From Gelidibacter pelagius (GTDB lineage: Bacteria; Bacteroidota; Bacteroidia; Flavobacteriales; Flavobacteriaceae), in the NCBI RefSeq assembly GCF_017581925.1, contig NZ_JAGEVG010000018.1:33385-97384 (forward strand): a stretch of DNA of 64,000 nt, written 5' to 3'. Every line of letters starts with the position of its first letter. The first letter of the stretch is position 1. A program made the position numbers and the translations under genes. Below the pieces are notes generated by a model. The model was given only the letters and a program-made list of their open reading frames with translations, ran no database searches and was not told where the DNA came from. Below, piece after piece: positions 45,263 to 55,218 of the stretch.

Positions 45263-47764
45263 ATGGCGAAGAATTTAGTAATTGTCGAGTCCCCTGCAAA
45301 GGCTAAAACTATTGAGAAATTTTTAGGAAAAGAGTATAAGGTAGAGTCCAGTTTTGGACATATTGCCGATTTGCCTTCAAATGAGTTGGGAGTAGATGTT
45401 GATGGTGATTTTAATCCGAAATATGAAGTTTCTAAAGATAAAAAAGCGGTTGTAAAAAAACTGAAAGACTTAGCAAAGGGAGCCGATATGGTTTGGTTGG
45501 CAAGTGATGAGGATCGCGAGGGTGAGGCTATTGCATGGCATTTAGCTGAAACCTTAAAGTTAGATAAAGCAAAGACCAAACGTATTGTTTTTCATGAGAT
45601 TACAAAAACAGCCATTCAAAAAGCAATTGAAAATCCGCGTGACATTGACTACCATTTGGTAGATGCACAGCAAGCACGCCGGGTATTGGATAGGATTGTT
45701 GGTTATGAGCTATCTCCTGTATTATGGCGTAAGGTGAAAGGTGGACTTTCGGCCGGTCGTGTACAGTCTGTTGCAGTGCGACTTATTGTAGAACGCGAAA
45801 GAGACATTCAAGAGTTCAATCCAGAAGCATCTTATAGAATTGATGCCGAATTTTCTAATGAAGCAGGGCAGAGCTTTAAGGCAAAACTTCCTAAAAATTT
45901 TGCAACTAAGGAAGAAGCTTATAAGTTTTTAGAATCTAATGCATCTGCGGCTTTTAAAGTAGCTGAGTTGGACAAAAAACCAGCTAAAAAATCACCAGCA
46001 GCACCATTTACAACCTCTACTTTACAACAAGAGGCGTCTCGTAAGCTTTATTTTTCGGTTTCCAAAACCATGACCATGGCGCAACGTTTGTACGAAGCTG
46101 GTTTGATTACCTATATGAGAACGGATAGTGTTAATTTATCTGATGAGGCGCGTAAAGGTGCACAAGCAGAAATTAAAGAAGCTTATGGTTCTAAATATAG
46201 TAAACCACGTAATTATAAAGGGAAATCAAAAGGTGCACAAGAAGCGCATGAGGCCATTAGACCTACTGATTTTGCAGTTCATACTGTAAATATTGATAGG
46301 GATCAGGCAAGACTTTATGATCTGATTTGGAAACGTGCTATCGCCTCACAAATGAGTGAAGCAGAATTAGAGCGAACCAATGTTAAAGTTAGTGCTTCAA
46401 CCCATAAGGAATTGTTTAGCGCCAATGGAGAAGTCATCACATTTGACGGCTTTTTAAAAGTATATTTAGAAGGTACTGATGATGAAGATTCTGAACAGGA
46501 CGGGATGTTGCCTGCAATGAGAACCAATGAAACTCTTCTAAACTCATACATTACGGCTACTGAACGCTACACAAGACCACCTTACAGATATACGGAAGCT
46601 TCTTTGGTGAAACAATTGGAGGAATTGGGCATTGGACGTCCATCTACTTACGCACCTACGATCTCAACCATCCAGAATAGAAATTATGTGGAAAAAGGCG
46701 CTATAGAAGGCGTTGAACGTAATTATACACAATTGACCCTAAAGAGCGGGAAAGTAAAAGATAAGGAACTGACAGAAAAAGTAGGCTCAGATAAAGGAAA
46801 ATTGGTTCCAACAGATATTGGAATGATTGTCACCGACTTTTTGGTCAACCATTTTGGAAGTATTTTGGATTACAACTTTACTGCAAAGATGGAGGCTGAT
46901 TTTGACGAAATAGCCGAAGGAAAAGAGGATTGGAAAAAAATGATGAAGGATTTTTACAAAGACTTTCATCCGCAAGTTGAAGATGTACAGGAAAATGCTG
47001 AGCGTGAATCTGGTGAACGTATCTTGGGTAAAGACCCTAAAACAGGACGTCAGGTGAGTGTGCGTTTGGGCAAATTCGGTCCGATGGTTCAAATAGGAAC
47101 TGTTGATGATGAAGATAAACCCTTATTTGCAAGCTTGTCTCCTGACCAACAATTGTCCAACATTACTTATGAAGAGGCTATGGATCTTTTCCAACTTCCA
47201 AAAACGTTGGGTGAATATAAAGGAGAGACGGTTGAAGTTAACAATGGTCGTTATGGACCATACGTTAAATATGGTGATAATTTCGTGTCGCTTCCCAAGG
47301 GGATGGAGGCCCTAAACGTTGAGCTTGATGTGGCGATTGATCTAATTAAGGAAAAAGAAAAGGCAGATGCTCCTATATATATGTATGATGATTTACCTGT
47401 GCAAAAAGGTAAAGGACGTTTTGGACCATTTATTAAATGGAACAATATGTTTATTAACGTCAACAAAAAATATGATTGGGACAATTTATCTGATGAAGAT
47501 ATTGTAGAATTGATTAAAGATAAAATCCAAAAGGAAATAGATAAGGTCATCCATAATTGGGAAGATGAAGGCATTCGTGTTGAAAAGGCACGTTGGGGCC
47601 GACATAATATCATAAAAGGTAAAACTAAAATAGAATTAGCTAAAACCGTGGATGTTACAAAGTTGACTTTGGAGAAGGTAAAGGAGATGATTGAAGCGAA
47701 GGCACCCAAAAAGAAAGTTGCTAGAAAAGCAACCAAGAAAAAAACAACTACAAAAAAGAAGTAA
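45263..47764 (+). CDS. topA: DNA topoisomerase I
   Basis: An 833-aa type IA enzyme that relaxes negative supercoils. The TOPRIM domain shows VIVESPAKAKTI (Glu9) and SDEDREGEA (81-89). The catalytic Tyr284 is in LITYMRTDS. Instead of zinc fingers the C-terminus carries repeats of the R-x-G-x-[FY]-G-P type (VRLGKFGPMVQIG, NGRYGPYVKYG, KGRFGPFIKW) and a Lys-rich tail. The next gene begins 3 nt after the stop, so topA and the ureohydrolase homologue are probably cotranscribed. Confidence 0.97.
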   Translation: MAKNLVIVESPAKAKTIEKFLGKEYKVESSFGHIADLPSNELGVDVDGDFNPKYEVSKDKKAVVKKLKDLAKGADMVWLASDEDREGEAIAWHLAETLKLDKAKTKRIVFHEITKTAIQKAIENPRDIDYHLVDAQQARRVLDRIVGYELSPVLWRKVKGGLSAGRVQSVAVRLIVERERDIQEFNPEASYRIDAEFSNEAGQSFKAKLPKNFATKEEAYKFLESNASAAFKVAELDKKPAKKSPAAPFTTSTLQQEASRKLYFSVSKTMTMAQRLYEAGLITYMRTDSVNLSDEARKGAQAEIKEAYGSKYSKPRNYKGKSKGAQEAHEAIRPTDFAVHTVNIDRDQARLYDLIWKRAIASQMSEAELERTNVKVSASTHKELFSANGEVITFDGFLKVYLEGTDDEDSEQDGMLPAMRTNETLLNSYITATERYTRPPYRYTEASLVKQLEELGIGRPSTYAPTISTIQNRNYVEKGAIEGVERNYTQLTLKSGKVKDKELTEKVGSDKGKLVPTDIGMIVTDFLVNHFGSILDYNFTAKMEADFDEIAEGKEDWKKMMKDFYKDFHPQVEDVQENAERESGERILGKDPKTGRQVSVRLGKFGPMVQIGTVDDEDKPLFASLSPDQQLSNITYEEAMDLFQLPKTLGEYKGETVEVNNGRYGPYVKYGDNFVSLPKGMEALNVELDVAIDLIKEKEKADAPIYMYDDLPVQKGKGRFGPFIKWNNMFINVNKKYDWDNLSDEDIVELIKDKIQKEIDKVIHNWEDEGIRVEKARWGRHNIIKGKTKIELAKTVDVTKLTLEKVKEMIEAKAPKKKVARKATKKKTTTKKK

Positions 47765-47767
47765 TCG

Positions 47768-48934
47768 ATGACTTTTAATTTTTTGTCGCCAGTTTCTGAT
47801 GAGGTTTTAGCTCACAACGAGCTATTGTCGCCACAAGCATTAGGTAAGAAGTTGAAGATCCATTCAAGTAAGAATGGCCTTCCAGATCTCGACAATGTAA
47901 AGATTGCTATTATAGGTGTTCTTGAAAATAGAAACGATGTCAATTATATGGGGTCTGACGTCCAGTTGGATAATATAAGGAAGGTGTTATACAATTTGTT
48001 TCCAGGCAACTGGCATACCACTTTGGCCGACTTAGGTGATATTCTTAAGGGTGATAGTGTTGAAGATACTTACTTTGCCCTGCGCACCACAATTAGTATT
48101 CTGCTCGAGAAGCAGATCATTCCTATTATATTGGGTGGAAGTCAAGATTTGACCTATCCTAATTATAGAGCCTATGATGGCATCTTGCCAATGGTCAATA
48201 TTGTGAATGTGGATAGTAATTTTGATTTGGGAGATTCTACCCTACCTATAAAGAACAATAGTTATTTGGGAAAGATCATTTTAGAACAACCTTATAATCT
48301 GTTCAATTATTCCACTGTTGGATACCAAACTTATTTCAATTCGCAAGAGGAAATAGACTTGATGGAGAAATTGCATTTTGAAGCCTATCGTTTAGGCGAA
48401 GTTTCAAAGTCCATCAATTTGGTAGAACCGGTTATGAGAGATGCCCACATTGTGAGTGTCGATTTAAAGTCGGTAAAAGGCTCTGAACTATCCGCAAAAC
48501 AAAAATTTTCGCCAAACGGATTGGACGGAAAGGAAATATGTGCTATTGCAAGATACGCAGGCATCAGTAATAAGGTATCGTCTTTTGGTGTTTATGAATA
48601 CCATCATTCCAAAGACGATCATATTACTGCGATGCTCGTAGCTCAAATGTTATGGTATTTTATTGAAGGTGTCAACTGTAGAGTCAATGAAGATCCCTTA
48701 AACGATGAAGTCAACTATCAGAAGTTTAACGTGCTAATTGAGGATGATGAGCTGATTTTCTATAAAAGTATCAAAACTGGCCGCTGGTGGATTGAAATTC
48801 CCTTTTTACCAGAGGTTAATAATAAATTAAAAAAACATACGTTATTACCTTGTATGTATGAGGATTACAAGGAGGCTACCCAAGGGAAAACACCCGAGAG
48901 ATGGTATAAAGCCTACAGAAAGAATAGTTTTTAA
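47768..48934 (+). CDS. Degenerate arginase/formimidoylglutamase family protein next to gldKLMN
   Basis: A 388-aa protein of the ureohydrolase fold. The three metal-binding motifs can be aligned but are damaged. GG[DG]H reads GGSQ (His to Gln126), DAHxD reads DSNFD (Asp149 and Asp153 kept, His to Asn151), and SxDxD reads SVDLK (Asp232 kept, second Asp to Lys234). Three of six manganese ligands are lost, so hydrolysis of formimidoylglutamate or arginine is unlikely. The C-terminal part (DEVNYQKFNVLIEDDELIFY, then RWWIEIPF) is extra compared with arginases. It sits 3 nt after topA and 165 nt before gldK, suggesting a role as a binding or regulatory protein. Function unknown. Confidence 0.8.
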   Translation: MTFNFLSPVSDEVLAHNELLSPQALGKKLKIHSSKNGLPDLDNVKIAIIGVLENRNDVNYMGSDVQLDNIRKVLYNLFPGNWHTTLADLGDILKGDSVEDTYFALRTTISILLEKQIIPIILGGSQDLTYPNYRAYDGILPMVNIVNVDSNFDLGDSTLPIKNNSYLGKIILEQPYNLFNYSTVGYQTYFNSQEEIDLMEKLHFEAYRLGEVSKSINLVEPVMRDAHIVSVDLKSVKGSELSAKQKFSPNGLDGKEICAIARYAGISNKVSSFGVYEYHHSKDDHITAMLVAQMLWYFIEGVNCRVNEDPLNDEVNYQKFNVLIEDDELIFYKSIKTGRWWIEIPFLPEVNNKLKKHTLLPCMYEDYKEATQGKTPERWYKAYRKNSF

Positions 48935-49010
48935 TTGGTTTCACAAACGCTCGTTTCCTCGATGAAACGCATCCTTTTTGGGATGAAATGCAAAAAAAAT
49001 GCAAAAAAAA

Positions 49011-49041
49011 TTGTTTTTTAAAAAATATATAGATATGTTTA
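49011..49041 (+). promoter_or_regulatory. Possible promoter of the gldKLMN operon
   Basis: TTG (49011-49013), 20 nt, TATGTTTA (49034-49041). It has one mismatch to TAnnTTTG. It is the best candidate in the 165-nt gap before gldK. Confidence 0.35.
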
Positions 49042-49099
49042 CTCCCTCAAAAATATCAAACTGAACATTAAAGACTAAATAATTTAACCTCGAGTTTAT

Positions 49100-50476
49100 A
49101 TGAATATGAAGAAGTTCGCTTTATTAACCGCTGTTTTAGCTCTATTGGCTAGTTGTAATTCTGGAGACAGAGGAGAACTGGTAGGAGTTAAAGGAAAGAA
49201 ATGGCATCCAGAAAAACCTTATGGAATGACACTTGTCCCTGGTGGGTCTTTCATTATGGGTAAATCTGATGATGATTTGGCTGGAATTCAAGATGCCCCA
49301 ACCAAGACTGCCACAGTAAGAGCCTTTTACATGGACGAAACTGAAATCACGAATAGTGAGTATCGTCAGTTTGTCAATTGGGTAAGAGATTCTACAATTA
49401 GAACAAAACTAGCGATTATCGCAGATGATTTTGGTCTGACTCCAGGAGATGGAGGTACTGGAGAATTTGCATTTAAAGATGCTGATCCAGATAACATGAC
49501 TGTGTATGAAAAGTACATGTACGATAACTATAGTGGCTTAGGTCCTACAGGTTATGAAGGTCGACCGCTGAACAAAAATGTTAAGTTGATTTTTGACACC
49601 AACAAGTATCCAGACGAGTACTATGCTGAGGTTATGGACACTATGTATTTACCTATTGAGGAATCCTACAATGGACAACGTACTTGGGATGTTAAGAAAT
49701 TTAAGTTCCAATACACCTATATGGATATCCAAAAGGCTGCCAAGAACAGAAACTTGAAGCGTAAAGATGTTCTGATCACTGAAGAAATTGAAATTTATCC
49801 AGATACCACAACGTGGATCAGAGATTTCGCTTACTCATATAATGAACCAATGCATAACGATTATTTCTGGCACGAGGCTTACGGTGCCTACCCTGTTGTT
49901 GGTGTGTCTTGGAAACAGGCGAATGCTTTCTGTAATTGGAGAACATTGTATAAAAATGCACATCAAAAAAGTAAAGGTAAACCTAACGTGAATTCCTTTA
50001 GATTGCCGTCAGAGGCGGAGTGGGAATATGCCGCTAGAGGTGGTCTGCAAGGAGCAACATACCCTTGGGGTGGTCCTTATGCTATGAACGATAGAGGCTG
50101 TTTCTTAGCAAACTTTAAACCCTTACGTGGTGATTATGCTGCAGATATGGCATTGTATACTGTTGAGGCAAAATCTTATGAGCCAAATGATTATAACTTA
50201 TATAATATGGCTGGTAACGTTTCAGAATGGGTACAAGGATCTTATGATCCTGCATCTTATGAATATATGTCTACCATTAACCCTAACGTCAATGACCCAA
50301 ACAACCAACGTAAAGTTGTAAGAGGTGGCTCTTGGAAAGACGTCGCGTATTTCTTACAGGTAAGTTCTAGGGATTATGAGTATGCTGACTCGGCACGTAG
50401 CTATATCGGTTTCAGAACTGTACAGGATTATATGGGTACAGATATTACTGCAAATGCCGCAACCAATAAAAATTAA
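49100..50476 (+). CDS. gldK: Gliding motility / type IX secretion lipoprotein GldK
   Basis: A 458-aa outer-membrane lipoprotein with signal peptide and lipobox LLASC (about Cys19). The mature part is a formylglycine-generating-enzyme-like (sulfatase-modifying factor) domain: TLVPGGSFIMG, RLPSEAEWEYAARGG, NMAGNVSEWVQGSYD, VRGGSWKD. In the T9SS, GldK (PorK) forms the periplasmic ring with GldN under the outer membrane; the FGE domain is structural. The start could also be the Met two codons downstream. First gene of the gldK-L-M-N operon. Confidence 0.97.
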   Translation: MNMKKFALLTAVLALLASCNSGDRGELVGVKGKKWHPEKPYGMTLVPGGSFIMGKSDDDLAGIQDAPTKTATVRAFYMDETEITNSEYRQFVNWVRDSTIRTKLAIIADDFGLTPGDGGTGEFAFKDADPDNMTVYEKYMYDNYSGLGPTGYEGRPLNKNVKLIFDTNKYPDEYYAEVMDTMYLPIEESYNGQRTWDVKKFKFQYTYMDIQKAAKNRNLKRKDVLITEEIEIYPDTTTWIRDFAYSYNEPMHNDYFWHEAYGAYPVVGVSWKQANAFCNWRTLYKNAHQKSKGKPNVNSFRLPSEAEWEYAARGGLQGATYPWGGPYAMNDRGCFLANFKPLRGDYAADMALYTVEAKSYEPNDYNLYNMAGNVSEWVQGSYDPASYEYMSTINPNVNDPNNQRKVVRGGSWKDVAYFLQVSSRDYEYADSARSYIGFRTVQDYMGTDITANAATNKN

Positions 50477-50538
50477 AAATTTAACAACCAAAACTAAATA
50501 TTAATCTACTTATTTTAACTTAACTAAAAACAAACATT

Positions 50539-51183
50539 ATGGCACAATCATCAAGAACACGAAAAAGAATTATGGTCATGACTTACGGCTTAGGAGCTGC
50601 AATTGTAATCCTTGGCGCACTTTTTAAGATCATGCACTGGCCTTATGGTAATGAAATGTTGATCTTCGGTCTGATAACAGAGTCCATTGTATTCGCAGTT
50701 TCAGCTTTCGAACCTATCGATGACGATTTAGACTGGTCGTTGGTATACCCTGAATTGGCAGGAGGTCAAAGTCAAACACTAAACTTAAAGAAAGAGCAAC
50801 CAAAAGATGCTGAAGGTCTTTTATCTAAAAAATTAGATGAATTACTTAAAGATGCAAAAATTGATGGCGAGTTAATGGCAAGTTTAGGAAACAGTATCAA
50901 AAATTTTGAAGGTGCTGCAAAAGGAATCAGTCCAACTGTAGATTCTATGGCTGCTACAAGAAAGTACGGTGAAGAAATGTCATTGGCTGCAGCACAAATG
51001 GAATCATTGAACAGTCTTTATAAAGTTCAGATGGATTCTGCAAGTCGTCAAGCAGCAATCAACGAGGAAGCTGTTGAAAATGCCACTAAGCTAAAAGATC
51101 AAATGCAATCCTTAGCATCTAACCTATCATCATTAAATGGTGTTTATGGTGGAATGTTATCTGCAATGAACAGAACTAATTAG
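50539..51183 (+). CDS. gldL: Gliding motility / T9SS motor protein GldL
   Basis: A 214-aa inner-membrane protein with two helices (about 13-30 and 36-56), the second containing the conserved Glu48 in FGLITESIVF, which corresponds to the proton-pathway glutamate of GldL. HWPYGNE joins the helices. The cytoplasmic C-terminal part is a long coiled coil. With GldM it makes the proton-driven rotary motor that powers secretion and gliding. Confidence 0.97.
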   Translation: MAQSSRTRKRIMVMTYGLGAAIVILGALFKIMHWPYGNEMLIFGLITESIVFAVSAFEPIDDDLDWSLVYPELAGGQSQTLNLKKEQPKDAEGLLSKKLDELLKDAKIDGELMASLGNSIKNFEGAAKGISPTVDSMAATRKYGEEMSLAAAQMESLNSLYKVQMDSASRQAAINEEAVENATKLKDQMQSLASNLSSLNGVYGGMLSAMNRTN

Positions 51184-51229
51184 TAATTAGTAGAGTTTAA
51201 CCAAATCAACAACTAAAAACTATTTAGAA

Positions 51230-52768
51230 ATGGCAGGAGGAAAATTATCCCCAAGACAAAAAATGATTAACCTTATGTATTTGGTGTTTATCGCAATGAT
51301 GGCACTTAATATGTCCAAAGAAGTGCTTTCAGCATTTGGGTTAATGAACGAAAGAATCACTGATTCTAATGCATCGGCTGCGGTTCGCAACGCTGCATTT
51401 ATGGAAGGTTTAGCGGCAAAGGCTGAAGAGCAACCAGCTAAATATCAACCAATAAAAGCAAAGGCAGATGCCATTGATAAACTTTCAACAGATTTCTATT
51501 CTTATATAGAATCCGTTAAAGGTGGGTTATTAAAATCCGTTAAAGATCCAAAAAATTACGAGGAAATGGATAGAACCGATTTTCTTGATGAGCAATGGTT
51601 CAACGGAGACAAAATGACGAAAGCTGGTCAGGAGTTTATAGATAACATCAAAACCTATAGAGAAGGTGTCATTCAGATATTGGGTGAGGGCAATAAGGAT
51701 ATCCAGAATGATATCACTAAGAAATTCTCAACCAATGACGAAACGACCAATGAAGGTATCAAAAAAGGATGGTTAACTTATCATTTTGAAGGATTCCCAA
51801 TGGTAGCCTCTTTAACTAAGCTAACACAAATGCAGGCCGATGTGAAAACAATAGAGTCTGAAGTGTTATCCAATATGTTGGCAGGCGAGCAAGTAAAACA
51901 ATTGTCGATGAGGAACTATTCAGCGATTGTAATTCCTGATAAAACTGCATTCTTTAGTGGAGAAAACTTCAAAGGAAAAGTTGTTTTAGGTCGTTTTGAC
52001 AATACTCTTAATTTTGAGAAGATTGTTATTAATGGTAGAGAATTAGATAATATCGAACAAGGAAAAGTCATGCTTGATTTCCCTGCAGGTGCTGTAGGTG
52101 AGCGTGATATTACTGGGACAATGCAGTTTAAGGAAGGTAATGAGATCGTTGAGATTCCTATCACAAGTAAATACGCTGTAGTTCCTAAACCAAATTCTGC
52201 GACTATTTCAGCAGATAAGATGAATGTGGTATATAGAGGTGTAGATAACCCAATGACCATTTCATTTGCTGGTGTATCAGATAACAATGTTTCTGCATCA
52301 GCCCCAGGTTTAAACAAACTTTCAGGTGCTGGCAAATATGTAATGAGACCAAGTTCAGGAAAAGATGTGACCATTAATGTTACAGGAACACTTCCTGATG
52401 GAACTAAAGTGAGTGATAGATCTACTTTTAGAATCAAAGACATTCCAAAACCTTCAGGTACTATTGCTGGTCAAGCGGATAATGTAAGTTTGCCGAAATC
52501 CAATGTGGAAATCGCGACTGTTAACGCTAAACTATTCGATTTTGATTTTGATTTAGACATCAATGTAACGTCATTCAAAATTAAAGTACCAGGTCAACCA
52601 ACGGTTACCGTTAATGGAAACAGAATGAATGACCAAGCACGAAGTGCATTGCGTAAAGCTTCTAGAGGTGATGGTGTACAGATCTTTGAAATTAAATCAG
52701 AGATTAAAGGAAATAGCAGTATCAAATTGCTTCCTGCGTCACCAGTATTTATAGAAATATCAAACTAA
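51230..52768 (+). CDS. gldM: Gliding motility / T9SS motor protein GldM
   Basis: A 512-aa bitopic protein with one N-terminal membrane helix (about 12-30, NLMYLVFIAMMALNMSKEVL) inserted in the GldL ring, then a large periplasmic region of a helical D1 domain and beta-sandwich domains D2-D4 that reach the GldK/GldN ring. The length is normal for Flavobacteriaceae. It starts 46 nt after gldL. Confidence 0.97.
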   Translation: MAGGKLSPRQKMINLMYLVFIAMMALNMSKEVLSAFGLMNERITDSNASAAVRNAAFMEGLAAKAEEQPAKYQPIKAKADAIDKLSTDFYSYIESVKGGLLKSVKDPKNYEEMDRTDFLDEQWFNGDKMTKAGQEFIDNIKTYREGVIQILGEGNKDIQNDITKKFSTNDETTNEGIKKGWLTYHFEGFPMVASLTKLTQMQADVKTIESEVLSNMLAGEQVKQLSMRNYSAIVIPDKTAFFSGENFKGKVVLGRFDNTLNFEKIVINGRELDNIEQGKVMLDFPAGAVGERDITGTMQFKEGNEIVEIPITSKYAVVPKPNSATISADKMNVVYRGVDNPMTISFAGVSDNNVSASAPGLNKLSGAGKYVMRPSSGKDVTINVTGTLPDGTKVSDRSTFRIKDIPKPSGTIAGQADNVSLPKSNVEIATVNAKLFDFDFDLDINVTSFKIKVPGQPTVTVNGNRMNDQARSALRKASRGDGVQIFEIKSEIKGNSSIKLLPASPVFIEISN

Positions 52769-52837
52769 ATATAATTTAGGAACAGTTATCACGTTGAATA
52801 CATCAAGATATTAATGTCCCAAATAATAATTAAAAAG

Positions 52838-53737
52838 ATGAAATTAAAATATTGTTTATTAACCGTTTTAAGTATGGGGTTGGCTATGAGTTCAGTTGGT
52901 CAAACCAATTTGCTCAACGCAAAGACGCCCGACGAAATTGGTGTAAAATCTGAAGCTCAAAAGGCATTGGATAATGACAGACCGCTTGAATACGGTTATG
53001 TTGATGATAGGGATATCATGTTTTCAAAAATGACTTGGGAAAAAGTTGTTCTTGATGAGCGTGTCAACTTTCCACTATATTATCCTATAGATACCAATAA
53101 TATTGGTACCAATAGACGCTCTTTGTTTGACGTATTATGGAAAAACGTAAGAGAAGGAAAAATTGAGAACGTTTATGACGATTCATATTTTACCACAAAA
53201 CGTCAGCCAAGAGACATTCAATCCATTATGTCAAAAACAGACACTTTGGATATTGGATACCAACAGTACAATTCAGAAGGATTTGTATCTCCAGAATATA
53301 TCATTAATAGAGATATTCAATCTTATGATATCACTGCTTACCTAATTAAAGGATTGTGGTATTTTGATAAGCGTCAAGGAGAATTGAAATACAGACTTTT
53401 AGGAATTGCACCTGCGGCACCTGATGTTAACTTTATTGACTCTGATGATGAGGCAAACAAAGAACCTATTGCACTGTTTTGGGTGTTTTATCCAGAAGCA
53501 AGAAATATTTTGCATGAAGCTAAAGCCTTCAATAACAAAAATAGCGCGATGCCTTTTTCGTTTGACCATTTGTTGAATTCAAGACGTTTTAATGGTTATA
53601 TGTATAAAGAAGAAAACGTTTATGGAGATAGAGAAGTTAATACGTACGTTGCTGACAACGCACTAATGCAGCTCTTGGAGTCTGATCGTATCAAGGATAA
53701 GATTAGAGATTTTGAACAAGATATGTGGGCCTATTAA
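52838..53737 (+). CDS. gldN: Gliding motility / T9SS protein GldN
   Basis: From the ATG at 52838 the protein is 299 aa with a clear signal peptide (MKLKYCLLTVLSMGLAMSSV, cleavage near GQ). An in-frame ATG at 52814 adds eight residues that weaken the signal peptide. The conserved GldN/PorN region includes NVREGKIENVYDD and IKGLWYFDKRQGELKYRLLG. Periplasmic partner of GldK. Last gene of the operon, followed by a strong terminator. Confidence 0.96.
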   Translation: MKLKYCLLTVLSMGLAMSSVGQTNLLNAKTPDEIGVKSEAQKALDNDRPLEYGYVDDRDIMFSKMTWEKVVLDERVNFPLYYPIDTNNIGTNRRSLFDVLWKNVREGKIENVYDDSYFTTKRQPRDIQSIMSKTDTLDIGYQQYNSEGFVSPEYIINRDIQSYDITAYLIKGLWYFDKRQGELKYRLLGIAPAAPDVNFIDSDDEANKEPIALFWVFYPEARNILHEAKAFNNKNSAMPFSFDHLLNSRRFNGYMYKEENVYGDREVNTYVADNALMQLLESDRIKDKIRDFEQDMWAY

Positions 53738-53762
53738 TAAATGTCCAATAGTATAAATATAG

Positions 53763-53792
53763 CGCTCACTTTTTTAAGTGGGCGTTTTTTTT
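53763..53792 (+). terminator. Intrinsic terminator after gldN
   Basis: CGCTCACTT and AAGTGGGCG form a 9-bp stem (one G-U pair) with a T4 loop, followed by T8. Confidence 0.88.
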
Positions 53793-53811
53793 AGTGAAAC
53801 CCAAAACTTAA

Positions 53812-53955
53812 AAGCGCAGCGCATTAAGTTTTGATGGTTGAACTAATCCCGCTTTTTAGCGGGATCTTAAGCTTGATGAAACCTTTAAGCGCAGCGCATT
53901 CAGTTTTGATGGTTGTGTCCCGATAGCTGTCGGTATAATCCGCTTTTTAGCGGGA
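53812..53955. repeat. Tandem repeat array of mixed hairpins after gldN
   Basis: A 29-nt unit (aagcgcagcgcatt...gatggttg) occurs at 53812-53840 and 53887-53915 with one mismatch. A stem-loop of the form CCGC-TTTTTA-GCGG follows each copy (53848-53864 and 53939-53955). Another small hairpin (CCGA-TAGCTG-TCGG) lies at about 53920-53933. The rest of the 386-nt gap to the next gene shows no coding sequence. Confidence 0.8.
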
Positions 53956-54123
53956 TTTATTACCAATTAGATTTTTATGCGACATTTGAATATTTGATTG
54001 GTATTATACCAATTTAAAAACATGGTCGGCAAAAACTTCAAGTCTGACAACATTGGAACAGCATAAAGGGTGTACACTTCGTAATATTATCTTTTATCCT
54101 AAAACATCCCTATTTTTACCACT

Positions 54124-55170
54124 ATGAAAGAAGTCGATTATATCATTGTAGGTTGTGGACTTGCCGGAATCTCCTTTTGTGAGGAACTGCGGGCTCATGA
54201 CAAATCATTTATGGTGTTTGATGATCAATCCCAACAATCTTCAATAGTTGCAGCAGGTTTGTACAACCCGGTTATTCTAAAGCGTTTTACGGGTGTTTGG
54301 AAGGCCAAGGAGCAATTAGAAATGGCGGGGCATTTTTATGAGGATTTAGAAAATCTTTTAGGTGTAAAATTAGACTATGAGCTACCAGTTTATAGAAGGT
54401 TTGCATCCGTTGAAGAACAGAATGATTGGTTTAATGCTTCTGATAAACCTGCACTGAAAAATTATCTCTCTCCAAAAGTTATAAAAAATGAAAACGCTGC
54501 CATAGATGCACTTTATGGTTTTGGCGAAGTCCATAACACCGGTCGTATTGACACCTCGACCTTATTGAAGCATTACAAATTATTTTTAAAAACAATCAGC
54601 AGCTATAGTCATGAAACCTTTGATTATTCGTCGGTGTCCATGCAAGAAAACCATATTTCTTATAAAAATGTAAAGGCTAAATTTATTGTTTTTGCTGAGG
54701 GATTTGGGATGGTTAAAAATCCGTTTTTTGGAGATCTTCCATTGAATGTAGCGAAAGGTGAAGTGTTGACCATCAAAGCACCCGACTTAAAAATGAAATT
54801 TATTTTGAAATCTTCAATCTTTGTGGTTCCTGAACTTGACGATTGTTATTCTGTGGGTGCGACCTATAATTGGGAAGACAAGACCCACAACATCACCGAA
54901 GAAGCAAAAAATGAATTGCTTGATAAATTAAAAAGTCTCATCAGTTGTGAATATGAAGTGGTCAATCAAGTGGCGGGTATTCGGCCTACGGTTAAGGACA
55001 GAAGACCTCTTATTGGTACACATTCAGAGTACAAAAACATGGCCATTTTAAATGGATTGGGAACGCGTGGCGTGATGATTGGACCTTATGTGGCGAAACA
55101 ATTATTTCTACATTTAGAAAAAGGATGGCCTTTGGATGATGAAATAGACATCAAACGCTTTCAATCTTAA
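54124..55170 (+). CDS. DAO-family FAD-dependent oxidoreductase
   Basis: A 348-aa cytoplasmic flavoprotein. The N-terminal dinucleotide-binding motif is IIVGCGLAGISFCEEL, followed by the acidic end of the second strand (MVFDD). The C-terminal GIRPTVKDRRPLIGTH and NGLGTRGVMIGPY close the FAD site, as in glycine oxidase/D-amino-acid oxidase relatives. The amine substrate is unknown. It is a single gene, convergent with the DUF983 gene. Confidence 0.88.
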   Translation: MKEVDYIIVGCGLAGISFCEELRAHDKSFMVFDDQSQQSSIVAAGLYNPVILKRFTGVWKAKEQLEMAGHFYEDLENLLGVKLDYELPVYRRFASVEEQNDWFNASDKPALKNYLSPKVIKNENAAIDALYGFGEVHNTGRIDTSTLLKHYKLFLKTISSYSHETFDYSSVSMQENHISYKNVKAKFIVFAEGFGMVKNPFFGDLPLNVAKGEVLTIKAPDLKMKFILKSSIFVVPELDDCYSVGATYNWEDKTHNITEEAKNELLDKLKSLISCEYEVVNQVAGIRPTVKDRRPLIGTHSEYKNMAILNGLGTRGVMIGPYVAKQLFLHLEKGWPLDDEIDIKRFQS

Positions 55171-55218
55171 TTGTTTTCAGAAGAGGATTGAGATTGCTGA
55201 TGAAAAGCAAATATGGAA

